From assembly GCA_024508725.1 (NCBI GenBank), contig JANINS010000003.1:1178001-1242000 (forward strand): a DNA stretch of 64,000 bases, in the 5' to 3' direction. A program made the position numbers and the translations under genes. Source of the stretch: Chitinophagaceae bacterium. GTDB taxonomy: Bacteria > Bacteroidota > Bacteroidia > Chitinophagales > Chitinophagaceae. The notes under the pieces were generated by a model. That model was not told where the DNA came from, searched no databases, and was given only the letters and a program-made list of their open reading frames with translations. Shown piece after piece: positions 8,236-18,017 of the stretch; position 1 is the first letter of the stretch, and every line of letters starts with the position of its first letter.

Positions 8236-10272
8236 ATGAAATTCAATTTACAATCAGAATACAAGCCATCAGGCGATCAACCGAATGCCATCAATCAATT
8301 AACTGAAGGCATTATAAATGGTGAACAGTACCAAACGTTATTGGGCGTTACCGGTTCAGGTAAAACATTTACGATGGCAAATGTGATCCAGAATGTGCAG
8401 CGACCAACATTGGTGTTAACGCATAATAAAACATTGGTGGCTCAGTTGTATGGTGAGTTCAAACAATTTTTCCCGGATAATGCTGTTGGTTATTTTGTTT
8501 CTTACTATGATTACTATCAGCCTGAAGCTTACATGCCGGTAAGCGATACATATATTGAAAAAGATCTCAGCATCAATGAAGAGTTAGATAAATTACGATT
8601 ACAGGCAACAGCTGAATTACTAAGTGGTAGAAGAGATATTATTGTTGTAGCCAGTGTGAGTTGCATTTATGGTATTGGTAATCCGACAGAGTTTGCAAAT
8701 AATGTTGTGAGACTAGAACGAGGTCAAAATGTTTCAAGGCAAGGGTTCTTACACTCATTGGTAAATGGATTGTATAATCGTTCACAGGACGAATTTAAAC
8801 GAGGAACATTCAGAGTAAAAGGAGATACGGTTGATATCAATCTTCCTTATGTAGATTATGGATATCGCATCACTTTCTTTGGTGATGAGATCGAAGAAAT
8901 AGAAACCCTTGAAACTGCAACAGGAAAACGAATTGCAAAGCTGGATACTGCTGCGATATTTCCTGCCAATTTATATGTAGCACCAAAGAACATGTTGCAG
9001 CAGATCATGCATGAGATACAGGATGAGATGATGCTGCAGGTAGAATATTTTAAATCGCAGAATAAATTCATCGAAGCTCAACGATTGAAAGAGAGAGTTG
9101 AATATGATCTTGAAATGATTCGTGAATTGGGCTTTTGTAATGGTATCGAGAACTATTCAAGATTTTTCGACAGAAGAGTTCCTGGTACACGGCCTTTCTG
9201 TTTACTTGATTATTTTCCGAAAGATTTTCTCTGCATCATTGATGAGAGCCATCAAACCATTCCACAGGTAGCAGGAATGTATGGAGGCGACAGAAGCAGG
9301 AAAATGGTATTGGTTGACTTTGGATTCCGGCTTCCATCAGCTTTAGATAACCGTCCGCTGAATTTTCATGAATTTGAAAATCTTGTTGGACAAACTGTTT
9401 TTGTTAGTGCAACACCGGGAGATTATGAATTGGAAAAATGTGAAGGTGTGGTTGTTGAACAAGTGGTAAGACCAACGGGATTGCTGGATCCGCCAATTGA
9501 TATTCGTCCTTCTGTAAACCAGATCGATGATCTGTTGGATGAGATCGATAAACGGGTTACTAAAGGTGATCGTGTTTTGGTGACAACGTTAACGAAGCGA
9601 ATGGCGGAAGAGATGGATAAATACCTGCATCGTATCAACATCAAATCAAAATACATTCACAGTGAAGTCGATACTCTTGAAAGAGTAGAGATACTCCGAC
9701 AACTTCGTTTGGGTGAGATCGATGTTTTGGTTGGTGTGAATTTATTGAGAGAAGGTTTGGACTTGCCGGAAGTTTCTTTGGTTGCTATTCTTGATGCAGA
9801 TAAAGAGGGCTTTCTTCGTAATGAAAGATCACTTACTCAAACTGCAGGTAGAGCTGCAAGAAATGCTGAGGGTTTGGTGATCTTCTATGCTGATTCGATG
9901 ACAGAGAGCATGCAGAAAACGATTGATGAAACCAATAGAAGAAGAGAAAAACAGATTGCTTATAATATTGAACATAATATTACTCCACGAACAGTGAAGA
10001 AATCTACTGAGCAGATATTTGCTCAAACTTCTGTTCTGGATATCAAAGGTTACGATCCTAAAAAGCCATATACCATCCAGGGTGACCAGGAACTTGTTTC
10101 AAGAGCTGCAGAAGAACAGGCAGATTATAAGACCATCCCACAAATGGAGAAAGCCATTGCAAGAGTGAAGAAAGAAATGGAAAAAGCAGCAAGAGATCTT
10201 GACTTTATTGAAGCTGCAAGATTGAGAGATGAAATGTTCAGGATGCAGAAGGAGTTGGAGGGAATGAAATGA
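8236..10272 (+). CDS. uvrB: Excinuclease ABC subunit UvrB
   Basis: A 678-residue nucleotide-excision-repair helicase. The Walker A is GVTGSGKT (38-45). The beta-hairpin that threads between DNA strands contains YYDYYQPEAYMP (about 92-103). DESHQTIPQ is the Walker B/motif II region, and the helicase C domain has VLVTTLTKRMAEE and LLREGLDLPEV. The C-terminal UVR helical motif (AARDLDFIEAARLRDEM), which contacts UvrC, is intact. UvrB loads on damage with UvrA and then recruits UvrC. No uvrA or uvrC is nearby. Confidence 0.97.
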   Translation: MKFNLQSEYKPSGDQPNAINQLTEGIINGEQYQTLLGVTGSGKTFTMANVIQNVQRPTLVLTHNKTLVAQLYGEFKQFFPDNAVGYFVSYYDYYQPEAYMPVSDTYIEKDLSINEELDKLRLQATAELLSGRRDIIVVASVSCIYGIGNPTEFANNVVRLERGQNVSRQGFLHSLVNGLYNRSQDEFKRGTFRVKGDTVDINLPYVDYGYRITFFGDEIEEIETLETATGKRIAKLDTAAIFPANLYVAPKNMLQQIMHEIQDEMMLQVEYFKSQNKFIEAQRLKERVEYDLEMIRELGFCNGIENYSRFFDRRVPGTRPFCLLDYFPKDFLCIIDESHQTIPQVAGMYGGDRSRKMVLVDFGFRLPSALDNRPLNFHEFENLVGQTVFVSATPGDYELEKCEGVVVEQVVRPTGLLDPPIDIRPSVNQIDDLLDEIDKRVTKGDRVLVTTLTKRMAEEMDKYLHRINIKSKYIHSEVDTLERVEILRQLRLGEIDVLVGVNLLREGLDLPEVSLVAILDADKEGFLRNERSLTQTAGRAARNAEGLVIFYADSMTESMQKTIDETNRRREKQIAYNIEHNITPRTVKKSTEQIFAQTSVLDIKGYDPKKPYTIQGDQELVSRAAEEQADYKTIPQMEKAIARVKKEMEKAARDLDFIEAARLRDEMFRMQKELEGMK

Positions 10273-10292
10273 ACGTGATGAAATAGATTTGG

Positions 10293-10346
10293 AAAGATTG
10301 GATTAGGAGAAAATCATACTCTCCTCCTAATCCACAAAATCTTTTA
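10293..10346. terminator. Bidirectional hairpin terminator between uvrB and cytochrome c gene
   Basis: GGATTAGGAG (10300-10309) pairs perfectly with CTCCTAATCC (10324-10333). Outer AAAGATT and AATCTTT extend the stem with a bulge. This is a purine-rich long inverted repeat like those at 2764-2917 and 37112-37186. Confidence 0.75.
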
Positions 10347-10350
10347 AATC

Positions 10351-11316
10351 CTAGTTCTTCAGCTTCACCAAAATTGGCCCGGGATCATTGCTCTCCGGTT
10401 TCAGCGTTTGTAAATATTTATAGATCGCTTTCAATTCAACATCACTCATTCTTTTAAAAGGACCCCACGGCATGGCACTATGCGGATTTAGTTTTCCCTG
10501 CCTGAATCTTTCAATGAATTTTTGTTCTGACCAGTCTTTGATATGTCCATCCTGCGGATCAGGTGTGATGTTGGGTGTAACAACTTCATAGTTTTTAGGA
10601 TCGATGATGCTCTCCATATGAAAACCTCCGGCATAAGCCGCACCAATGAAAGCGCCTGTTTTCAGATCTCTGTTTGTATGGCAACCCCGGCAATTAGAAA
10701 CGCTGTTAGCAAGATATTGTCCGTATTCAACTAAGGTATCAGGAGTGATGGTTTTTTGTGGAGTTCCTTCAGGACCTACAGGTTTTATAAGAAATGCATT
10801 GGCAACATATCCCAATGGATTCAATTTTCTGATCTTGATCTCATTCTTTACCGGTTTTGTTGTTCTCAGGTAAGAGATCACAGCAGTAAGATCATCATCA
10901 CTCAAATTTTGAAATGGCATGAACGGAAACAATGCTCTTCCGTCTCTTCCAACACCATAACGCAATGATCTTGCAATTTCCTGGTCAGAGAAATTTCCGA
11001 TTCCTGTTGCATCATTAGTGATGTTGGGTGCCTGGAGTGTTCCGAGTGGAAGATTAAACACTCTTCCACCGTGTAGCGACACTTCTTTACCTAAAGCAAC
11101 ATCAGCGTATAAACTTTCTGGAGCATGGCAATCGGCACAATGAGCAGAACTGGTAACGAGGTAACGTCCTCTTTCAATTACTGCGCTGTCTTTCGAAGCA
11201 TGAATGTCTGGATAAGGGGCGTCATAATTCTTATATTGAAGTGCCCATACTGTTATAACAAGGGCTACAACGAGAAATAGCAAGGACAGCCCGGTCCATT
11301 TTAAGAACTTTTTCAT
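10351..11316 (-). CDS. Membrane-anchored diheme cytochrome c
   Basis: A 321-residue protein with an N-terminal membrane anchor (about 8-26) and two cytochrome c domains. The heme-binding motifs are CADCH (60-64) and CRGCH (209-213). Candidate axial methionines lie in PFMPFQ (near 133) and HSAMPWG in the C-terminal part. The layout resembles cytochrome subunits of periplasmic dehydrogenases, but no dehydrogenase gene is adjacent, so the electron donor and acceptor are unknown. It diverges from the esterase gene, with a repeat copy in the gap. Confidence 0.85.
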   Translation of the reverse strand: MKKFLKWTGLSLLFLVVALVITVWALQYKNYDAPYPDIHASKDSAVIERGRYLVTSSAHCADCHAPESLYADVALGKEVSLHGGRVFNLPLGTLQAPNITNDATGIGNFSDQEIARSLRYGVGRDGRALFPFMPFQNLSDDDLTAVISYLRTTKPVKNEIKIRKLNPLGYVANAFLIKPVGPEGTPQKTITPDTLVEYGQYLANSVSNCRGCHTNRDLKTGAFIGAAYAGGFHMESIIDPKNYEVVTPNITPDPQDGHIKDWSEQKFIERFRQGKLNPHSAMPWGPFKRMSDVELKAIYKYLQTLKPESNDPGPILVKLKN

Positions 11317-11430
11317 GGTGTTTATTTAAGTGGTTTAAAGGATTGGGCAGCAAATCTATATATAACAACATATAACGTATTTTCATATTGTTGAACGGTT
11401 TGATATTTGGAGGAACGGCTTGTAATGTTT

Positions 11431-11482
11431 GATGAATAGTGAATAGAAAGTACAAGTGTGCGACGCAACTAAAGCTTCATTC
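11431..11482 (-). repeat. Dispersed intergenic repeat, copy 3 (intermediate form)
   Basis: The minus strand reads GTTGCGTCGCACACTTGTAC: the GCG palindrome of one subfamily, but ACACTTGTAC downstream as in the other. It lies between the divergent cytochrome and esterase genes. Confidence 0.75.
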
Positions 11483-11515
11483 ATATTCTGATGATGATAC
11501 CATAAAAAAATTAAC

Positions 11516-12247
11516 ATGCATAGACATCTTACATCATGGTTTAGTCCTGCTTTGCAAAAAGAAATGCCCATTGCAACCTATGGTCATTTTGGATTTGCTG
11601 TTTTGATGATCCCGACTGCAGCAGCAGATTATTTAGAGTATGAACGTTTTCAATTGATGGATCACCTGGCTCCTTTGATCAACAGTGGAAAGGTGAAATT
11701 GTATAGTATCGAAAGCATCAATAAAGAAAGCTGGTTGAACAATGAAATGATCCCGGAACATAAAGCGATTCGTCAAAACCAGTTCAATCAATATGTGTTT
11801 GAAGAAGTGATTCCTTATATCCGTAATACATCAAGTCCGGATACATTTATTTATACCTGCGGTGCTTCATTTGGTGCCTTGCATGCCATGAACTTATTCC
11901 TGAAACGACCAGATATCATTAACGGTGCTATCAGCATGAGCGGTGTGTATGATCTTACAGAATACACGAAAGGATTTTGGGACGAACAGGTTTATTTCAA
12001 CAGCCCGATACATTACATTCCTAATTTAACTGATCCGAATTATTTAGATAAGATCAAGTCAAGCCATCATATACATATCTACACAGGAAGCGGAGATTAT
12101 GAAGATCCCGAAGCAAACAGGAGATTTTCCCAGGTTTTATGGGATAAAGGCATCTGGCACGACCTTGATATTTGGGGTCCGGATGTAAAACATGATTGGG
12201 ATACCTGGCGAAAAATGCTGCCATATATACTGGAAACCAAGTTCTAA
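11516..12247 (+). CDS. Esterase-like alpha/beta hydrolase
   Basis: A 243-residue soluble protein. GASFGA (116-121) is the GxSxG nucleophile elbow (Ser118), followed by helix and strand as in the esterase D/EstA-like family. An acid residue is likely in TGSGDYEDPEA and the catalytic His in VKHDWDTW near the C-terminus. There is no signal peptide, so it is cytoplasmic. The substrate is unknown. The AsmA-like gene follows after 45 bases on the same strand, but nothing shows a functional link. Confidence 0.75.
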   Translation: MHRHLTSWFSPALQKEMPIATYGHFGFAVLMIPTAAADYLEYERFQLMDHLAPLINSGKVKLYSIESINKESWLNNEMIPEHKAIRQNQFNQYVFEEVIPYIRNTSSPDTFIYTCGASFGALHAMNLFLKRPDIINGAISMSGVYDLTEYTKGFWDEQVYFNSPIHYIPNLTDPNYLDKIKSSHHIHIYTGSGDYEDPEANRRFSQVLWDKGIWHDLDIWGPDVKHDWDTWRKMLPYILETKF

Positions 12248-12292
12248 ACCTGGCAGCTGCTTTTGGCTTTTGGTTTGTGTTGATAGCATACT

Positions 12293-14728
12293 ATGCTGAA
12301 AGTTCAGTCTAAACCTTTACGGATCTTTTTACGTGTAGTGCTGGGATTGATGATCCTGGTAATTCTGCTCTTTGCAGGATTGTCTATTTATATTGAATCG
12401 AACAAGGCAGCACTGTTAAACAAAGTTCGCAAAGGCATCAGCGAGAATCTTCGTGGGGATATACAATATCAAAAAGCAGATATCACTATCTGGAAAAATT
12501 TTCCATTCGTGGGTTTGCGATTATATGATGTGAGCCTGGAAGATTCAGTATACCGCATGCCGATGTTCAGGATGAAGGAAGTGCATCTGGAAGTGAGCCT
12601 GTTGCAACTGGTAAAGAAAGATACTGAGTTGCGAAATCTTCAACTATCAGATGGCGTTATTCATTTATTTACTGATACTTCCGGCTACACCAATAAATAT
12701 CTTACTGAATTACGAAAGAAAAAAGATACCACGATCAAGCGAGGCATTTTATTGAATCATGCTTCTTTAAAGAATGTTCAATTGATCCTCGAAAACCGAA
12801 AACGAAATAAACTGTTTGATTTTCTTTTTAAAAAACTTGATGCAGACATAGCATCAACAAGGGATGTTGTAAAGATCGAACTGGATAATGATGCATTCAT
12901 CAACAGCATGGCATTTTCTCTTGAGAAAGGAAGCTATTTAAAAAGCCAACCTATCAGGATGAATATTGATCTTATGTATGATAAAACTGCAGCCACACTT
13001 TCTTTTGATGAGGAAACTTTTGAACTGAATGATCATGACTACCTGATGAAAGGAAAGTTCATGTTGAGAGGTGACGGTTATTTTGATCTTGATATAAAAA
13101 CAAAAGATGCTCCCTTTCAAAAATTGCAATCTGTTTTCTCAAATAATATTGGTTCCAAGCTTCGTAAATTCAATATTGAAAAACCGATTGATGTACAGGC
13201 TCACCTGAATGGTCCTTTGGGATATAAAACCGTTCCTAAAGTATATGCCAGCTGGACAGTAAAGAATAATACACTTACAACAGATGTCGCTCAGTTCAGT
13301 AATTGCAGTTTCACCGGGAGTTTTTCAAATGAAAAAGTAAAGGGTGCTGGATTCAGTGATCAAAACTCAGCGGTAGTATTGCAAAGTTTTTCCGGTAACT
13401 GGGATGGCATTGCATTAAACGGAAAGAACATAAGTGTAACAAACCTTATCGATCCTTATATCAATTTTTCATTGAGCTCTGCGACAAGCCTGCAAACACT
13501 TGATAAAAAGATCGGACTTGAAACCATTGACCTGCTTTCAGGTTCTGCAGCATTGAATTTATCATACGCTGGTCCGTTGATCACTGATATTTCCATCCTC
13601 GACAGGTTGAATGGAAAACTTCAATTCAATAATGCACAAATAAGGTATGTGCCTCGAGGTTTTACTTTCACCAACTGCAGTGGTAATGTTCTTTTCTCTG
13701 ATAATAGTGTTGATATAAAGGATCTACGATGTGAGCTGGGTAAAACACAATTCATTGTGAATGTTGAAGGCAATAATCTCAGTGGGCTCTCAGCAAAAGA
13801 CGCAAGTAAAGCTTCCATAACAGCCAACCTCTATGTTCCATTTTTAGATGTGAGCCAGCTTGCTGGGCTATTCAAAACAAAAAGATCTGTTGCTGTTGCA
13901 AAAGCAAGATCAAGACAGCTTATTAAAACAGCTTCAGGCATCGATAATATGATGGATCATGGAGCGTTAGCAGTAAACATCAAAGCAGCAAAAGTTCAAT
14001 ACAAAAAATTCATTGGAGAAAATCTCAACGGCAATATCGTTTTTGCAAATGAGAACATGTACTTAAATAATGTTTCAATCGCTCATGCAAACGGAAAGCT
14101 GGATATAACCGGAAACATTTTGCAAACACCATCTTCTAATCTTGCAACAACAAAAGTTTCGATGCAGAATGTAGATGTAAAAAAATTATTTGCTGCCTTT
14201 GATAATTTCGGGCAGGATGGTATTCAGTCCGACAATTTACAAGGCACACTCAACGCTTTTACAAATGTTTCTCTTTTGTTTGATGCTGCAGGTAAAATGC
14301 TTCCCGGAACTTTAAAAGGTACCGTAGATTTTTCATTGAAGAATGGCGCATTGAATAACTATGAGCCCATCATGGATATACGTAAATCCATTTTCAAAAA
14401 TGCCAACATGAGTCATGTAACATTTGCAGAACTCAAGAATCGATTGGAAGTAGATGGTTATAAGATCAAGATCAATCGAATGGAAATTCAATCCTCAGCG
14501 ATTGGAATGTTTGTAGATGGTTTGTACGACATCAAAAAAGAAGAGACAAAGATCAATATCCAGGTTCCGCTTAAAGGATTGAAACGAGACAGCACTTACA
14601 TTCCTCAAAACATTGGCCTCGATAAAAAAGCAGGAACCAGCGTTTATCTCGAAGGAAAAGTAGATAAGAAAACAGGTAAAGTAAAATTCGGATTGAACAC
14701 AACAAGAACGTTACGCAAACTCATTTAA
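12293..14728 (+). CDS. AsmA-like (DUF748/AsmA superfamily) envelope protein
   Basis: An 811-residue protein with one N-terminal transmembrane helix (about 11-31) and a long periplasmic part built of repeated beta-strand segments, as in AsmA/TamB-type proteins. The opening KAALLNKVRKGISENLRGDIQYQ is typical of the family, and the end (GLNTTRTLRKLI) is basic. Such proteins are thought to bridge the periplasm and help move phospholipids toward, or maintain, the outer membrane; the specific role here is inferred. Its last 4 bases overlap the stop of the convergent zinc-finger gene. Confidence 0.78.
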   Translation: MLKVQSKPLRIFLRVVLGLMILVILLFAGLSIYIESNKAALLNKVRKGISENLRGDIQYQKADITIWKNFPFVGLRLYDVSLEDSVYRMPMFRMKEVHLEVSLLQLVKKDTELRNLQLSDGVIHLFTDTSGYTNKYLTELRKKKDTTIKRGILLNHASLKNVQLILENRKRNKLFDFLFKKLDADIASTRDVVKIELDNDAFINSMAFSLEKGSYLKSQPIRMNIDLMYDKTAATLSFDEETFELNDHDYLMKGKFMLRGDGYFDLDIKTKDAPFQKLQSVFSNNIGSKLRKFNIEKPIDVQAHLNGPLGYKTVPKVYASWTVKNNTLTTDVAQFSNCSFTGSFSNEKVKGAGFSDQNSAVVLQSFSGNWDGIALNGKNISVTNLIDPYINFSLSSATSLQTLDKKIGLETIDLLSGSAALNLSYAGPLITDISILDRLNGKLQFNNAQIRYVPRGFTFTNCSGNVLFSDNSVDIKDLRCELGKTQFIVNVEGNNLSGLSAKDASKASITANLYVPFLDVSQLAGLFKTKRSVAVAKARSRQLIKTASGIDNMMDHGALAVNIKAAKVQYKKFIGENLNGNIVFANENMYLNNVSIAHANGKLDITGNILQTPSSNLATTKVSMQNVDVKKLFAAFDNFGQDGIQSDNLQGTLNAFTNVSLLFDAAGKMLPGTLKGTVDFSLKNGALNNYEPIMDIRKSIFKNANMSHVTFAELKNRLEVDGYKIKINRMEIQSSAIGMFVDGLYDIKKEETKINIQVPLKGLKRDSTYIPQNIGLDKKAGTSVYLEGKVDKKTGKVKFGLNTTRTLRKLI

Positions 14729-14964
14729 CGAAGCTTTTCTAAAATTGCTTTTTTGTCTTCTTCACTTAAACAGCCTTTGCAATGTTCATCAACTTTGCAA
14801 ATATTATCTTTTAACCATTGATCCTGTTGCTTAAATATTCTGCACAATCCGCAAACCAGAAGATGATATGATAACTGGAAGTTTTGCCAAAAGCCCAGCG
14901 AGCCTTCCTCTTTTTTGCACATATATTCTGCTGCCTTTTTACAGCTGATATTCAACGCTTTCAT
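14725..14964 (-). CDS. Small Cys-rich zinc-finger protein, probable anti-sigma factor
   Basis: A 79-residue protein starting inside the end of the sigma-factor gene (4-bp overlap at 14961-14964). It contains ISCKKAAEYMCKKEEG and HLLVCGLC, which together fit the HxxxCxxC zinc-binding arrangement of ZAS-type anti-sigma domains, plus a second Cys pair (CKVDEHCKGC). It has no convincing membrane span, so it would be a cytoplasmic, redox- or metal-responsive anti-sigma factor. The role is inferred from position and motif. Its stop overlaps the convergent AsmA gene. Confidence 0.65.
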   Translation of the reverse strand: MKALNISCKKAAEYMCKKEEGSLGFWQNFQLSYHLLVCGLCRIFKQQDQWLKDNICKVDEHCKGCLSEEDKKAILEKLR

Positions 14965-15518
14965 TTGACGAACCAGTTTTTTTCAAGGCAGGCACGAAGC
15001 TGAACCTTTGCTCTATGTAATAATACCCAGTAGTTGGACGGTGTTATGTTTAGCTCCTTACATATCTCTTCACTTTCCATTCCTTCCATATACTTCATAG
15101 TGAAGACCGCATTTTGCATTTCCTTGAGTTTGCTTTTGCATTTCTCCAACACTTCATAAAACTCTTTTGCTTCAATGGGATTGTTGTAATCAACGCCCCA
15201 TTCTTTTGGCTGTGTTTCTTTCGCCCAATGTCCACCTTCTTCAAAATAAGGATCGTCATCAGCCATACCTGGAAAACTATCTGTAAGCCTGTTCACTGCT
15301 TTACGATAATGGTCAATGATCTTGTTCTTTAAGATTGTGAACAACCAGTTCTTCTCAGATATTTCGCCTTTGAAAGTTTTTATATTTCGCCATGCAGCAA
15401 GGAAAGTTTCCTGCACAAGATCTTTCGCCACATCGCTGTCACTCACACGGGGAAGTGCATACCTGTACAGCATATCACTATAACTATTTACCCATTCAGT
15501 TGCTTTCTGCTCAAACAT
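14961..15518 (-). CDS. ECF RNA polymerase sigma factor
   Basis: A 185-residue sigma-70 family protein. Region 2 reads SDMLYRYALPRVSDSDVAKDLVQETFLAAWRNI (positions about 14-46). Region 4 has the helix-turn-helix EEICKELNITPSNYWVLLHRA near the C-terminus. Between them lies a linker of about 60 residues that includes DPYFEEGGHW and KEWGVDYNNP, as in the ECF group common in Bacteroidota that is paired with a small zinc-finger protein. It is coupled to that downstream gene by a 4-bp overlap. Confidence 0.9.
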   Translation of the reverse strand: MFEQKATEWVNSYSDMLYRYALPRVSDSDVAKDLVQETFLAAWRNIKTFKGEISEKNWLFTILKNKIIDHYRKAVNRLTDSFPGMADDDPYFEEGGHWAKETQPKEWGVDYNNPIEAKEFYEVLEKCKSKLKEMQNAVFTMKYMEGMESEEICKELNITPSNYWVLLHRAKVQLRACLEKNWFVK

Positions 15519-15540
15519 TATTATTATACCAGCTTTAGAT

Positions 15541-15608
15541 CGTTGTGCATCGTCTGTTGCGTCGCAATCCTTTCATCGTTCGGAGCATTATGCAACAGTT
15601 GAGCATTT
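15541..15608 (+). repeat. Dispersed intergenic repeat, copy 4 (GCG subfamily)
   Basis: Core TGTTGCGTCGCAA, with TTGAGCATTTC at the 3' end matching copy 1. It lies upstream of the ECF sigma gene, in inverted orientation to it. Confidence 0.6.
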
Positions 15609-15700
15609 CAAAAATAAGTAAACTCAATCCAATAAAAGAATGTAGGTCATGTGGCTAAGCATAACATATTTCTATGCTGATAGGGATAAGGAAGTTTCAA

Positions 15701-16816
15701 CTATGAATTTGCCACCGGCGGAACTTTCTTCCGCCGTTTCGGAATTTTCAGATAACTTTTATTGGGTTCATCATCTGTTCCAAATAATCTTCCCCAAGGC
15801 TTAAGATCATCTACACGATCAAATATTACTTTACAAATGGCCAATGCAGGAATGCTTAGGAACATTCCACCAATACCACACAATGCACCACCAATTAAAA
15901 CTCCGATGATCGATATCAGTGAGTTGAGCTGAACTTTAGTTCCAATGATCCATGGAACAAGAATGTTGTTATCAATAAACTGAACTACAAGTAATATTAC
16001 ACTCGACCATATCAATAATGGAAGCGAAGTAGTATTAGAATAAATAACGAGTGCAGAAAATATGAGCTGTACAATTCCTCCAATGTATGGTATCATGTTC
16101 AGCAAAGCACCAAGAATTCCCAGCATTGCTGCATAAGGAGCTCCAAGTAATAATAATCCAACGCTATTCATCAAGGCAACGATGCCCGTTTCGATCATCA
16201 ACCCAACAACAAAATGCTGAATAACGTTTTTTATCTCACGGATCACCTCTCTTACTCTTTCAGTATGTTCTTCTCTGAAAAGTTCCACCAGGAATTGCAA
16301 TAACATCGGACGGTAATACATTAACAAGAAAACATAGATCGGTATCAATGTCATTGTTAGCACCGATGCTGTGATCAGGTTCACCGTTCCTGCTGTTCCA
16401 AGATTGTTGATCGTTTCTGTTTTAGCACTTTCCAGCATTTTGTCCTGCTGTTTGTATGCAATACCAAATGTTTGATATGTCCATTGTTTGATCTCACGCC
16501 AAAGGGTGTTCAGGTTTCTTTCAATCGCAGGAATATCGCTCATAAAAGAAGCCACCTGTCTCGAAACAAAGTCAACAATTCCATAAACGAATAACACTGC
16601 AAAGAAAATTGCCAGTAAAATGGCGACAGCTTTCGGTACACGACATCGTACAAGGAATATTTCCAGTGGTCTTAATAGAATGGAAAACAAAAAGGAAAAT
16701 CCTAAGGGAACTAAAATGCTTTGTCCATAGAAGATTCCATAGAACAAAAGAAACAAGGCCAAAAGTATAAATGCGATCTTGGCGTAATAAGGAATAGTAA
16801 ATGTTTGTTGGGTCAT
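15701..16816 (-). CDS. AI-2E family transporter (PerM-like)
   Basis: A 371-residue polytopic membrane protein. The layout is that of the AI-2E/PerM exporter family: two or three N-terminal spans, a long amphipathic central region (about 85-145), then a cluster of five spans with LNMIPYIGGIV and the PxxxG-type loops (IGGALCGIGGMFLSIPALAI). The C-terminal tail is basic. Members have been tied to autoinducer-2, indole or ion export, and the substrate cannot be told from sequence. It lies 46 bases downstream of the FabH-like gene and may be co-transcribed with it. Confidence 0.88.
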   Translation of the reverse strand: MTQQTFTIPYYAKIAFILLALFLLFYGIFYGQSILVPLGFSFLFSILLRPLEIFLVRCRVPKAVAILLAIFFAVLFVYGIVDFVSRQVASFMSDIPAIERNLNTLWREIKQWTYQTFGIAYKQQDKMLESAKTETINNLGTAGTVNLITASVLTMTLIPIYVFLLMYYRPMLLQFLVELFREEHTERVREVIREIKNVIQHFVVGLMIETGIVALMNSVGLLLLGAPYAAMLGILGALLNMIPYIGGIVQLIFSALVIYSNTTSLPLLIWSSVILLVVQFIDNNILVPWIIGTKVQLNSLISIIGVLIGGALCGIGGMFLSIPALAICKVIFDRVDDLKPWGRLFGTDDEPNKSYLKIPKRRKKVPPVANS

Positions 16817-16862
16817 TGCCGGTTCTTACACCAGCATAAGCAATAAATTATGTGCCAGAGCT

Positions 16863-17945
16863 TTAGATACGATAACTAAAGGCATTGATATTCATTCCTG
16901 CCCCAACTGAGGCAAATAATACCACATCTCCTTTCTCAAGTTTGTGATTGTCCATTTTTCCTCGTTGTACAAGATCATACAATGTTGGAACAGTGGCTAC
17001 TGAGCTGTTACCAAACTTATGAATGTTCATCGGCATGATGTGCTGAGGTGCTTCTTTCATACCATAGAGCTTGTACATTGCTTTGATGATGCCTTCATCC
17101 ATCTTTTCATTTGCCTGGTGAAGGAAAACTTTCTTTAGATCTTTTATATCAACTCCACTTTTGTCCAGGCATTCTTTCATTGCCAAAGGCACATGTTTCA
17201 TTGCATACTCATACACTTTTCGGCCTTTCATTTTTATATACCTGACCCTTGGATCTGAACCGGGGAAATAAGATTTACCCATATAGATATAATCAACCTC
17301 GTCAGTGCAGTGAGATTGTGCTGCAGTTCCTAAAATACCACTTCCGTTTTCATCTACTTCTTTTGCTTCTACTACAACTGCACCGGCACCATCAGAAAAG
17401 ATCATGCTGTCCCTGTCGTACACATCGATCACACGGCTCAGGGTTTCTGTTCCAACAACCAAACATTTTTTTGCAACACCTGCTTTGAAGAATGCATCAG
17501 CATTGATCATTCCCTGCACCCAACCTGGGCAACCAAATAATACATCGTAAGCAATGCAGGAGGGATTTTTTATTCCAAGCGAATGTTTGATGCGGGAAGC
17601 AATAGCGGGAACATTATCTGTTTGAATCGTATGCTTGATCACATTACCAAAATTCTGTGCTACGATTATCTGGTCTATGGTTTCAGGATCAACTCCACTA
17701 TTTTCAACCGCTTCTTTTGCTGCCCAATAACCTATTGCTGCAGAATCAAGATCACAGGATGCGTAGAGTCTTTCTTCAATGCCTGTTATCTGCCTGAATT
17801 TTTCTACTACTTCTGTAGGCGGAGTTTCAATTCGCTTATGATCTTCTGCGTAAAAATCATGCACCGTGAAATCTCTGTTGGTCTTCACCTCGGTAGGAAC
17901 ATAACAACCAGAACCTGTAATTACACTTCTAATGGGCATCGGCAT
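16863..17945 (-). CDS. 3-oxoacyl-ACP synthase III family protein (FabH-like)
   Basis: A 360-residue thiolase-fold condensing enzyme. The Cys-His-Asn triad is visible: Cys139 in LFGCPGW, His276 in FLHQANEKM and Asn313 in FGNSSVATVP. Compared with housekeeping FabH (about 320 residues) it is longer, with an insert near 25-50 (FYAEDHKRIETPP) and CPGW instead of ACSG. This points to a specialised KAS III paralogue, as in beta-ketoacyl synthase steps of special lipids or the starter step of aryl polyenes. No acyl carrier protein or other lipid-biosynthesis genes are adjacent. It is followed by the AI-2E permease gene. Confidence 0.85.
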   Translation of the reverse strand: MPMPIRSVITGSGCYVPTEVKTNRDFTVHDFYAEDHKRIETPPTEVVEKFRQITGIEERLYASCDLDSAAIGYWAAKEAVENSGVDPETIDQIIVAQNFGNVIKHTIQTDNVPAIASRIKHSLGIKNPSCIAYDVLFGCPGWVQGMINADAFFKAGVAKKCLVVGTETLSRVIDVYDRDSMIFSDGAGAVVVEAKEVDENGSGILGTAAQSHCTDEVDYIYMGKSYFPGSDPRVRYIKMKGRKVYEYAMKHVPLAMKECLDKSGVDIKDLKKVFLHQANEKMDEGIIKAMYKLYGMKEAPQHIMPMNIHKFGNSSVATVPTLYDLVQRGKMDNHKLEKGDVVLFASVGAGMNINAFSYRI

Positions 17946-18017
17946 TCATTTAACGGCAAAGTAAAAACTAAGAGCGGCGAAGCTATGATACAAAAAGACT
18001 AACATTTATAAGTTAGA